From assembly GCF_014905175.1 (NCBI RefSeq), contig NC_057789.1, positions 6,820,001 to 6,884,000 of the forward strand: a DNA stretch of 64,000 bases. The letters are read 5' to 3'. Under the pieces are notes generated by a model that worked only from the letters and a program-made list of their open reading frames with translations, had not been told where the DNA came from and searched no databases. The position numbers and the translations under genes were made by a program. Positions within the stretch are counted from its first letter, which is position 1. Each line of letters begins with the position of its first letter. Origin of the DNA: Aphidius gifuensis (lineage: Eukaryota > Arthropoda > Insecta > Hymenoptera > Braconidae). Shown in pieces: positions 44,694 to 56,542 of the stretch.

Positions 44694-45721
44694 AAAAAAA
44701 ATGAGGAAACAATATGAAAAAAAACAATTAAGTTAAAATTTCAATCATTTTATTAATTGACAAAGCGTTCATAATAAATACCGATATTTAACGTTCTTAA
44801 TGTTTTTTTTTTTTGTTAAATTATGTTTGCCACATTTATTGGCAAATAGAATTTATTTATTTATTTTTTTGTTATTTAAATAATAACTACGCGTTATTTT
44901 TTTTATCTCTGATTTATTTCATTTCGTTTTTTTTTGTTGGGTAATTAATATTTACTGTTTAATGGCTATTTTCTTTTTTTTTTTTTTTGATCATATGGGT
45001 CATGTAACAAATATGTACACAGGTTTTTTCATTAACAAACTAGTGATACATCAGGAGCAGTAAATAATTCATGAGCGTTAAATTTAAATTGCTTCGATAT
45101 TTATCCAAAAATCACCTCCACTTTGTCTCCATTTATAATATATATATATTTTTTTTTTACTTTAATTTATTTTTTTTTATTCTCACTTATTTTTTATACT
45201 GACTTAACAATGATTTTTTTTTTTTTTGTTATTATTACTAATAATGATAATAATAATAATAATAATATATATATGATAGTACGAAGAAAAAGATATATTG
45301 TTCATGAAGATATTTACAATATGATTTTTTTTTTTTTTTACCATTATAAGTTTTATAATTAATATCTAATAAAAGTTATCATTTATATATATATATATAT
45401 TTTTTTTTGTTTGTCAATTTGAATTTCGGTCGTCGTTAATATATAATTATTAATTTTAATTCATTCATTCATTCGTCAATCGTCATACTTGAATAATATT
45501 TCAAAAGTTTTTTTTTATTTTTTTCTATTTAATTTTTATAATATATATTTAATTTTTTTTTTCATACAAAGCTAATTAACAGTATGATCAATTTTTTGAT
45601 TATCGAAAAAGACTAGAATATATGGACAGACAGACTGAAAAAAAATTATCATTTCATGTTTTCTTGTAATTTTTTTTTTTTTTTTTTAAATTTGATTTAT
45701 TTATTTGTATTTTTTTTTATT
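44694..45721. other. Low-complexity region to the kekkon 3' end
   Basis: Poly-T runs, (TA)n at ~45260-45275 and ~45383-45400, and (AAT)n at ~45248-45265. It contains the 3' UTR of the LRR-Ig gene. No exon-like sequence. Confidence 0.4.
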
Positions 45722-46273
45722 TTATAATGAAACGAATTCTATGGGTGGTTTAATTAGACTACGTGGTGGTGGTGGTGGTGATAATCTAAGATCATCAGTT
45801 AATGAAAATGTTGAGCTACCAGTTGCAGTAACACGAGGACCCATATTATCATAATGTCCAGAACTAGTAGCTTCAGTTTTAATTGTTCTTCTTGGTAATG
45901 TTGCATAACTTGATATAACTGAATTTGGTGGTACAATTGTATTACAATCATCAATTTTATCTATAATTGGTGGTGCAATAACATTAATATCAAGTAAATC
46001 TGGATAGCCATTATCTTGTGGCATTGCAACAGATATAAATATATTACCAAATGGTAAAACACCACCAGTAAATTCTGGTGGTGGTGGTGGAAAACCAACT
46101 GGACAATTATTAATACCACGTACTGATGATAAACTACAATCAGGACGTAATCTTTCAATGGTAACTGTTGCTGCATCACATATTGATGAATGTTCAGCTA
46201 ATTCAAGATCACCTGGACTATATGATGTATCAGCAAGACTACCTTGTCCACTTCTATTATTACCACCACCATT

Positions 46274-46307
<34 letters not shown>

Positions 46308-47740
46308 ACTGATAAATCAAGTAATTTTTTTTCTTGATCACCAAAACTTGAACTACTTTTAAGTTTAACTTTTTCTCTTTTATTTGTTTGTGGATTACTA
46401 TTTGATAAACATATTGATACTAATACTGCTGTTATAAATGCACATATTGCTGCACCAGCACCACCAGCAAGTGTTAACCATAGTAACCAATTATCTGTTT
46501 GTGATAATGTTGGTGCTGTAAATATTCTTGATACAACAATATTAATATCTTTTTTATCATAACCACCAATATTTTTAGCATTACAAGAATATTCACCAGC
46601 ATCAATTTCACTGACATTATATAATGTTATATTATTCCATCTTTCTGGTATTTTATTACCATATCCATTGTCAATAATAATTGGTCTTGTTATAATACTT
46701 GTTATAATTGTACTAGGTGGTTGTTGTTGTTGTTGTTGTTGTATATTTGTTTGTTCATTACGTGTTAAATTAAGTGGTACACCATTAAATTGCCATGATA
46801 ATTCTGGTTCTGGTTCACCACTTATTAAACATGATAAACTTAAATTACCATTAACATCTTCTTGTAATTTATTTGATGTTAATTTAACATTTGGTGAACA
46901 TGCAAATTCTGTTATTTTAATATCTTCCCAATTACGTCCTTGTAAACGTTGTGGTTCTGAACATACTTGACTAACTGAATATATTTTACGTGGTATATTA
47001 TTTGGTATTAACCAATTACGAAAACCTTTTAATCTACAATCACATGTCCATTTATTACCATCAATTGTTAATGTTTTTAATTTTGTTAATGTTGATAATG
47101 TTTTTTCTTCAATATATGACAATTGATTATTATCTATTCTCAATGTTTCTAAATCACTTATACGTATAAATGCAAGACTATGAATTTCTTTTAATTCACA
47201 ACGTTGTAATTCAAGTGTACGTAAATGTTGTAATGTTGGAAATTGTTGATTTATTAATATTTTAAGTGGATTACCACTTAATACAAGTACACGTAATCTT
47301 TCATTACCAAGAAATGTATTTTGTTGTAATTTTGATAAATGATTATCTGATAAATCAACTTCAATTAATATACGCATATCTTTAAATGCATCATAATTAA
47401 TATCATATATACCAGCATTACGTAAAAATACTTTTTGTAAATTAACAAGACCAGCACGTTTAAATATTTCTGATTGTAATTCTGGTATTTTATTACCAGA
47501 TAAATCAAGTACTTGCATATCTGGATCAAGTGATGCTGGTAATGATGTTAAACCAGCATCTGGACAAAATGCTGATTTTTTACCAGATGTCCATTTACAA
47601 CGACAAACTGCTGGACAATCTGTCCAATCTGGAAATGCTGCTGATTTTGTTAATATAATACAGCTACTATTTATTATGAGGAGGGCAAATATTAGCCGCC
47701 CTCGAAGAGCGTCAATTGTCGTTGTATCTAACATACCCAT
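45722..47740 (-). CDS. Kekkon-type LRR-Ig transmembrane receptor
   Basis: Single coding exon, 672 aa from ATG 47740; a second ATG follows two codons later. Order: signal sequence (~13-35), LRR N-cap (CPAVCRCKW), about six LRRs (LDLSGNKIPELQSEIF; VDLSDNHLSKLQQNTF; LRIDNNQLSYIEEKTL), LRR C-cap (NKWTCDCRLKGFRNW), one C2-type Ig domain (SLSCLISGEPEPELSWQFNG to DAGEYSCNAKN) and a TM helix (~418-442). The ~230-aa cytoplasmic tail has poly-Thr and ends PPIEFVSL, a possible PDZ ligand. Kekkon proteins modulate EGFR or BMP signalling and neuronal development in flies; which member this is I cannot say. An acceptor lies just before the ATG, so the leader is spliced. Confidence 0.9.
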
Positions 47741-48160
47741 CAACCTGAAAAATAATTTAAATAATAAATCTTAATTATTGTTTTTTAAAAAATAAACAAA
47801 AATAATATGAAAAATTTTCAAGACATTTTAACACGCACATGTGTGTCCATTGATGATAAACTCTAGTTTTATTTCAAGTATATAAAATTGACAAGTTTTG
47901 AAATATATAAATTGATGATAACAGGATATAATGGGGTCGAGAATATACACATATATATTTCTAACAAATTACCATCAAACACGAAGAGGTGATAATTATT
48001 CAACAAAGTGGCTATTCTCTCTGTATACTCTAATTATTACTATATGCATTATTTATATTTAATTATTAATATATATAATTATCATGAATATTTATATTTA
48101 AAGCTGATATATATCAACAAAATAATTTAAATGAAAATTTTTGTTTTTTTTAAAACTCAC

Positions 48161-48421
48161 GTCGTTTATACTTGGTATATTCGACAAATCCAATAATGTC
48201 GATTTTTCCACCAAACTTTAACTTTTAGCTGAGTCCAAGTGTATACTTGCGTGCAGTCTGTTTCACCCTCGTCAATTAATCCTAGTGCTATTGTGCATGT
48301 TCTCATCGTTTCACAGTGAAACTCATTATAGTCTGGTAACAAGATGGGGAGTTTGATATGATGCTGATGCACTATATTATTCTCAACTTGGCACATTTAC
48401 TCATCCATAATATACATTTTT
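48161..48421 (-). other. Probable noncoding leader exon of the kekkon gene
   Basis: On the minus strand an acceptor (GATTGCAG) ends at 48422 and a donor (GTGAGT) begins at 48160. The donor points to the acceptor in front of the kekkon ATG. GC content is above the surroundings. It has in-frame stops, so it would be 5' UTR. Confidence 0.4.
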
Positions 48422-50392
48422 CTGCAATCCTTCATCTTGCTATAACATTATCATTATTTTATATCTGTAACAAACAAATTTTACATCATCATATACAGGA
48501 TACTTGTCAAGGATATAAAACAAAAATAAAATACTAAATATTTGTTTATAATTATCTAGTACTTGTACATCTTTATCATTTTTATTTTAATTTTTTTTTT
48601 GATTTATATTTTGAAGAATTAAAAAATAAATTTAACAGTATTATTTTTATGTATATGTTGTGTGTGCTTTGAAGAGTAAAGTATCAAAATTTTCAAAATA
48701 AAAATAAAACGTGACACAACTTTGATCTAGAAGCCAATTTGACAACGTTATCAAGTGTTATATTTTATTTTTATAAAAAAAATATATATAAAAATATAGG
48801 AAGTAAAAAAAATCGTGGTCGTTGCCCCCTTTTAGATAAAAAAAAAAAAATAAGAAAGTGATTTAAAAAAAAAAAAAAATAGGGCATTGCACAAAGACGA
48901 AAAAAAAAAAAGGGGAAAAAAAATCAGAAGTGGGTGCATTGTCTGACTGAGGGTATTAAAAGTCGTTTTGAGAAGCTAATTGACAACAAACCTGTATGTC
49001 AAAGTGGAATCTATATAACACGTTTTGCATAAAGTAATATGCTTGTGTTGATATCAGATATACATAAATCTTGCTCTATAATATTTTTTACTTTTTATTT
49101 TTATTAAGTAGGAAGGAAATACTTAATATTTTTTAACTTGGTGATACATAATACATAATAAAAATAATATTATTATTATAATTGATAGAGTGTGTTATAA
49201 CGAGTACGCAATAACATACAGACACAAATGTATATATATCTGAAATGAACCAGCCAACTCAACTAGTCACAGTGCTTTCAGTATGGCGCATCGATCACAT
49301 GAACATTATAGGGTGAAAGCGCATGGTACACACACTAATATAAAGAAATTTTTAGACTTGATGCGCAAAAAATATAAAGAAAAAAAAAATAACAAATAAA
49401 TAAAATTAATAAAATAAAAATTGAATGTTAAATTTAATTTTGATCTAGCGATTTACCTCCTACTTTGATCTAGGTGATAAATTAAAAGTCGTCGACCATA
49501 CATCAATTTTGTGTATGAAATTCAACATCCCCTACGGCATACCCTCTTTAGAATCACCTTCTTTAGTCGCGTTTTTTTACTCTTTCTTTATCTTCACCCC
49601 AACAACCCCCATCTACACTTTTCACAACCAACCAACCACACTTTTTATTATTATTTTTTTTTTACCACCTTGAGGCTTTTCTTCTTCTTCTAAATGTAAT
49701 AAATGTATGTATGTATATTGTTGGTATATAATATGCATTATGTAGCTATGTACGTGTATGAATATTGGACCAAAAATGAGATTATGTTTTCCCGGTTATT
49801 TATTACACCAACATTTATCAAATAAATTGTCGTTTGAAAAATATATAGGCTCAACGGGAAAGAAAATTTATTTAATTTTTTTCATTGTTAGTTTATTATT
49901 TATACACAATCTATCACAAAAGTTTTAAATTGTTTTTTTCGATTTTAATATAAATTGTATTTTTTATGGGTTTTTTTTTTTTTTTTGTTTATGGGGACAA
50001 AAAATATTTAAATGACATTGGCCACGAAAATTCACTGTGTCGCGCTATCGATTTCGCATAAAATTTGGTTTTCAGTTTATGTGCTTTTTTTATTTATTTA
50101 AAAAAAAAATATCTACACTAGTTAATAAAAAAAAAATTTCAAGAAATAATATATGAAATATTATTATTATTATTAAAAATAAATAAAAATAAATTTATAA
50201 TATTTGTATTAGACAAAAAACACTAGTGAATTGTTTATGTCATTTGAAAACAAACATTTTTTCGAAAATTTATTTATATTTTTTTGAGATAATTAATTTG
50301 ATAATTATTTATTAACAATGAAACAATAATTGTTATTAAAAGCGTATTTGAATTTAAAAAAAAAAATAAATTTATATTTATTATTTTCATAC
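48422..50392. other. Probable leader intron, no gene seen
   Basis: A/T-rich sequence with long poly-A and poly-T runs between the two candidate kekkon leader exons. Open frames here are short and lack splice support. Confidence 0.3.
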
Positions 50393-50459
50393 CTCGACTT
50401 GGTAATAAGTGTTCCACTGTGAGATTCACAAGAAAAGTAGATAAATTTTGTCCTTCCAT
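50393..50459 (-). other. Possible short upstream exon or uORF
   Basis: The minus strand opens ATG at 50459 and runs MEGQNLSTFLVNLTVEHL to a donor (GAG|GTATGAA) after 50393, phase 1. Joining it to the kekkon coding exon gives an immediate stop, so it would be a leader exon with a uORF, or unrelated. No partner exon was found. Confidence 0.25.
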
Positions 50460-50592
50460 TTTGCAATTGTCAAAACAATAGCAGTTTATATAAAATATAT
50501 GATGATGATAAAACAATAATTGTTAATGAAAAATTTATATAAATCACAATATCACATTAATTTATGGAATATTTATTAATTGTGGTTTTTAG

Positions 50593-50664
50593 AGAACCGA
50601 TTGATCGGAGGACGCGGTACTGACACCCTAATCCAGGCCGGGTGCAGCGCCCCATATCGGTCAC
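50593..50664. other. GC-rich island of unknown function
   Basis: About 72 bases at roughly 60% GC (including GAGGACGCGG and GGCCGGGTGCAGCGCCCC) sit in sequence of very low GC. The ends can pair (ACCGAT with ATCGGT) and there is a short internal palindrome (CCGATTGATCGG). No tRNA A/B box or long frame. It could be a first exon of the kekkon leader or a conserved structured element. Confidence 0.4.
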
Positions 50665-50669
50665 AATTC

Positions 50670-53600
50670 ACAATTATTATTATATATTACATTAATATTA
50701 TTATAAAATTTTCAAAATATCATTAAAAAATTATCTTAAACTAATAACACTAATAATATTTAATTATTTTTTATTATTAATATTTATATTTTATAATGAC
50801 AAAATAATAAATTACACAAGTACGAATGAGATGAGAGTCAGAGTCTCAATGTCTGACTATACGTTGACACAAATATACATACTTACGAGAGTGGGAGCTT
50901 TTAGATTGTGTGTTTAAATTTGTGATTGTGTGTAACTATCAGAGAAAAGCACTCTGCACATTTACCGCAACAAGAGAGAGAAGCAATGACACAATTCACA
51001 CACACAAAGCCGAAAAGCAAAAGCTCAATATATTTTTTTCTTTTGTTAACTTACTATTTTTTGGAGTCATACTATCTCTTATTATTTTCATCTATGTATT
51101 TTTTTTTTTTTTGCTCTTCTGTATATGCGCGCGAAAATATCATCATAGTTCATGTTTTTTAGAATAAAATTGTTACGATGGCGACACACGAGTATTCCAG
51201 ATAAATCTATTTTTTTTTTTGTCTATTTTTATCAGGAGGACTAGATCTCTATTCTCTAGTTTATCTTGATATATTTTTTTTTTTAATACTGGTTTTTTGA
51301 GTGTTTCTTTTGTCACCGCATTTTCCATTGTGGAGCTTTTTTTTTTCATGTCGTTTTGTTGCTTTTGTTGTTAAATACAATATTATTTATTTAATTCAAG
51401 TAACTATCAATAATTTAATTAATTGTTGTATGTAATTATTGAGCTTTTTTATAAAATACTTGTTTAATTTTTTTTATTTTAAAATGTATATTTAAATTTT
51501 ATGGTATTTATCAAAATGAAATTTAAAACAACTTGTTTTCTCTCAGTCGTGTTGAATAATAAAAAAATTATTGAGGTCATACACCTGAACCTGAGACGAC
51601 GGATATGAGCTACAATAGTCAACCACAGACTTTCTCTCTTGCTAATTTTTTTTTTCACTTATCTCATATTGCCTTTCTCATATTATTCAAAAAGACATAT
51701 ACATGCGTACACACACTCGTCCTTGACACAGGTATTATATGTATCAACTTTTATTTAATTTTTTACATGAATTTATATATACTTGATTATTAAAATAAAT
51801 TAAAGCCCTAAAAGTCGACTCAAAGTAGAAAATTTAGCTCTAGAATGAAGCTCAAAATTTTACCCTAAATTTGCCCCTTGAATGAAAATAAAAATTGATA
51901 AATTTACAAGTTAAATTTATACTTTTAATATTAAATTAAATATTGAAAAAAATATTTACTGTAATATATGAGTGTATTTTTCATTTTAATTATACATAAT
52001 TTATTTTCTAATTATTGTTGTAGGTGATATGAATTTCAATGAGACAAAAAGACGACGAAGACGACAACATCAATCTTGAATTTCCATTTTTCATCTTCAA
52101 GTAAAGTGAGGGTAAGTTTATCAATTTATCTATTTTAAATTGATTTTCATTTTAAAGTATTTTCTTGTCGAAATACCAATTCATTTGAACTTGTGAGTTG
52201 CGTTTAATTAAGCGTGTAATTAATTAATTTTATCTGTGGCAAAAAAAAAAAATTATGTCATTTAATTTTTAACGAGCAAACTCTTTCTCATCTTGAGAAT
52301 ATATTTAATTAGAACATCGTTAGAGATAGTGCTTGACCTTATATATCTTTACCAATGACCAATTACATTGAAACTACTTAGAATTGAATGAATATTTTAT
52401 CAATCAAAGTTGTCAGTCAATTGCTTTACTTGAAAATTACTAAAAATATATTTAACATAAGAGTAATATTTATTGGCTTCAATTAGATATAATAAAACAT
52501 GACAATAGCCATGACAAATTTTATGGCTAGATATTTTAAAGTCACAGTTTGATTATCTTAGACAGTATATAAATAATTTATTATCTCTGTTAGCTATTTT
52601 TATTATTAAAAATCACCCAAGAAAAAAATAAAATAAAATAAAACTATTTTATTCTTCGTATATAAATTTCATTGAGAGGGATATAAAGTTTAGTATAAAT
52701 CACCAAAAAAGATTATTAAGTTGTATATAAAAGACTGGGAAAACATGGGTTATATCATTGGTGTTGTAAGAAATTCTTTGGAATAAATTTATCTCAGTAA
52801 TCCCGCAGTGACCAGTATTATATAAAAGACCCCTTGTATAACTTGTGAACGTGACATTCGAAGAAAAATATTTCAATAAATTATGTGACATATATATTGA
52901 AAGCTTGAAAGCGAAAATAAAGTTCATTCATGATATCGATTTTCACAAGCAACAGATAAATTAATTATTAATAAAATATATGAATAAAAATAAATGAAAA
53001 TTATACAGGATGAAAGGAAAATTGTTGGCATCTTTTTAAGAATACATTTTTTTTTTTTTTTTTCACATTTTATTACAAGAATATAGTATAAATTTTTTTT
53101 TTTCTTTTTTTTTCTTTGAATTATAATATAAGCACACGCGCGTACGTGTAAATTATATATCGTATTTTTTTTTTTTTTTAATCCACTTTTTTCTTTTTTA
53201 TCTTTACATTAGTCGCATCTCACCCCCGATAGTCATAGCTTTCATAATTTATTCGATATACTTGTATGTATAATATACTCTTATCTTTATTTATTTTTTT
53301 TTTTTATTCAACTAATTAACTATTATAGATTATCGTGTGTTTTCCAGTAAAATTTTAGTACATAAGTGTCTATTTTATTTTATTAAATTTGTTTTTTTTT
53401 TTTAATTTTTTTATCTGTAAACACTTGGCAATTCAGGTCTAATAATTTATACAACAAAGCATTTTTTTGACCCCACAGTAGCGCAATTATTTAATATCAA
53501 TTATTTAATAAAAAAAAAAACATTTTTTTTTTTTTTAAATTCCTTTTTTAATTCCGCAATCCTCTTTTATTCTTCGCGCGCATTGATATGTCAATTTTTT

Positions 53601-53748
53601 TTTTTTTTTTTTTTTAAATATATATAATTGTTATGTATATTCAATAATTTTTTTTTTTTTTACAACAAATGTTCCACAGTTTATCATGGAAAAGCGTAGT
53701 AGTAGTAGTACAAACAGAATCTATTTAGTAATTCCATTTTAAATTAGG
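50670..53748. other. Gene-poor region with one exon-like segment
   Basis: Mostly A/T-rich, with dense poly-T between 53040 and 53660. On the plus strand 52024-52111 is flanked by a good acceptor (TTGTTGTAG) and donor (GTAAGT) and holds only MNFNETKRRRRRQHQS then a stop. It may be an exon of a noncoding transcript. Otherwise nothing seen. Confidence 0.3.
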
Positions 53749-56492
53749 CTATTCCCAACTGTTGGCTGAAAAATATATTACATAAATTATTTAAAAAATT
53801 TTATAAATATTCAAAATAATAATAATTATTTTTTACCTTTATAATAAATGTCACGGTACATTGTTGGACAGTTCTTATTGTTATGATCCTGTTGACAAAT
53901 GAAAAGGAAAAAAAATATAATCAATAATCAATATAAAAAACAAAAGAAAAATTCAATAGATAATAACAATGCCATTGTCAGTATTTAATGGCACGAAAAA
54001 AATTTATTCATTTACACAATGGAATTGATTAATTAATAGTTATTTTACCTGAATATTAAAATCAATATTTGTCCGGACTGGACGATGATGAAGTGGTTGC
54101 GTGGGTCTAAAATTATTTCCGAGTGGTGCTTTTGAGTGTCGTTTGTCACCTTGCATGAGTGTTCTAAGTGAGATGAGCTGTAACGAAAGATTATTTGATA
54201 AAAACAAATAAAAAAAAAGTAATTCATATAAGGGTATAATGAAAAGAGAAAAAAATAAAAGTTTAATAATAAAAGTAAAATAAAATTGAGATTAAATCTC
54301 AAGATTTGAGAATTGCGTGTCGTCAGTTTTTTTTTTTTTTTTTTTATTTCCCTAATTGCCATGGAATTTTAATATTAGTTTTATATATATTCGTGACACC
54401 TTATTTTCTTTTCATTTGTTCAAGCCTGAAGGCAATCCGACATATCATGAAAAACCCCCTGTCAAAATCAGTCAAAGGCTTAATAGAATAATAAAAATAA
54501 TGGATTAATAAAATACATTTGAACAAAATGAAATGAAAAAAGTAAAAAAAAAAATAAAGAAATAAATCTAATTTTGTGTTTTATTTAATAGAGGAATATG
54601 TATATATAAGTATAAATTAAATATGAAAATTTTCACCTGCTGCTTTGTTATGTATATTGGTTTGTTGAGAATAATCCACGATGTGGTCTCGTGACATGCT
54701 GGCATCGTGATGGAGCCCTCATACGTCATGTAGTGTTTCGTGTCTGGCATAAGTTCTCGCACGGAAAACGGTTGAATTGGAATCTCCTCATCTGTGTAAT
54801 TTTCGTGTATGCCAAAAAGTAATCGATAACGTCAGTCTTGGCACACTTTGTTTAAACGATAATCATCATTCACTCATCCTTCTCTCTATTACATATTCCT
54901 TTCATCACAATTATAAAAAGCAAAAAAAAAAAAAAATAAAACAAAAATACAAACACAAAAAACTATTAAATAAATAATTAACATTCATAATTTAACAACA
55001 CAATAATAACATGAGCTATAAAAAAATAATAATAACTGGTTATAAAACAAACATTCAAAATGAAAAATAAACAAAACGAAAAATATATTAAAATAAATTA
55101 CCGTTGTATTTTATTTCGTTGAGTCGATCGAGAAAACGTCTTAATGTTGGATTGGACTGATCACCTATCTAGAAAATTAAATAAATATAATTTTGATTTT
55201 TTTTTCTTTTTTTTCCATCGAGTTAATAAAATATACATATTGGGTGATAAAAAACGTACTTGTAAAAGTAGTGAAACAGCTACAACTCCTTGGGGCCTGT
55301 GCAGTGCATCAGAAAAATTGTTGTAAAGCTGGGAATTAAATCCAAATATTTGTATCTGTGAAAATAAAATTTTAATTTCCATATACATTAAAAATTGTTT
55401 ACTCAAAAAAAAAAAAAAAATTAAATAAGTAATTATATTAAACAGAATTTGATATACTTCAGCTGGAAATGCATAGCCATCAACAGTATGTTCACTTCCA
55501 CGATTATCAAATAGTCCATAATGCAAATGTATTTCTTGAAATTGATAACGATAACTGAGTGGTCCACCAGATATATTAACTGGATGTCTTGTATCATTTG
55601 CAACAGTAAAAACAATACCATGACCAGTATTATTAAGTACTCCCTCAACTCTATGTTTATCAACATGTAATGGTTGTAAATTACGATCATAAAGTAATCT
55701 TTTTGGTTCTAAATTAACTGGTGATTGTCTACGTCCTTTATTACATAATGACCATTCAGGATTAATCAAACCCCAAAATGCTGGTCCAGATATACCATCG
55801 TATGTCCACCATTCATCCCAACTGTAAGGTCTTGATTCTAATTTAAAAAATAAAACACAAAATAATAATAATAAAAAAACGTATAATAAATACATTTATA
55901 TATGTTAATTAAAAATGCAAATTTAATTTGTCTGACAGAAAATTGCTTTTTTTTTTTTATTTAATTTGAATTTATTTTAACAGTTATTCTAACATTTGTA
56001 AATAAGAATTAAATTATTAAATTCATTTGCTCAATTTTAGTATTTAAAATTATTTTTTTAAATACTAAAATTAGTCAAATAAATATAAAAGCTATATTTT
56101 TTAAATTTCCAAAATTAACAAAAAATTATTTAAATAATATATTTCAACTTTTAAACTCAGCAAATATTTTATTCTCAATTTTAAATACTAGGATTTACTG
56201 AATAAATACAAGATTGCCCTTTTTTTTCTGCTTTTTTTACTAACTAGTATTAATTAAAGCAGTTAATTTAATTTGTCTGACTAAAACAAGTTTTTTCTAC
56301 TTGAAAAAAAAAAAAATTATTACCGTTGTATTTTAGCATTTTAAAATTGAGATAAATATTGTAGAAATTATTTCTAAATACTGAGGAATATTCTCCTTGA
56401 AAATGTAATTAAAAATACTTTTAAATACCTTGTATTAATACGAGTACAAAAATACTCCATATGCCCAAAAACACTGAAACGTTTTGGGCCAT
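53749..56492 (-). CDS. Carbonic anhydrase-related protein, CA10/CA11 type
   Basis: Eight exons, 56429-56492, 55458-55837, 55260-55355, 55102-55168, 54637-54791, 54049-54177, 53837-53888 and 53749-53765, join in frame to 319 aa. Residues 1-21 are a signal peptide. The CA domain shows the order of CA10: WWTYDGISGPAFWGLINPEW, RRQSPVNLEP, NISGGPLSYRYQFQEIHLHY, RGSEHTVDGYAF, YEGSITMPACHETTSWIILN, FRPTQPLHHRPVRTNI. Of the three zinc-binding histidines two remain (H125, H127). The third is Gln (Q150), so it should be acatalytic, like the secreted neurexin-binding CARPs of vertebrates. The mRNA leader, after an acceptor ending at 56543, has short uORFs. Confidence 0.93.
56032..56073. repeat. Short palindrome in CARP intron 1
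   Basis: Arms of 17 bases (CAATTTTAGTATTTAAA and TTTAAATACTAAAATTA) differ at one position and are separated by 8 bases. AT-rich, intronic; function unlikely. Confidence 0.6.
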
Positions 56493-56542
56493 TTCAAGCA
56501 AAATGTTTTTGTCAATTAAACATCATTCACGTTTGTCATTTT

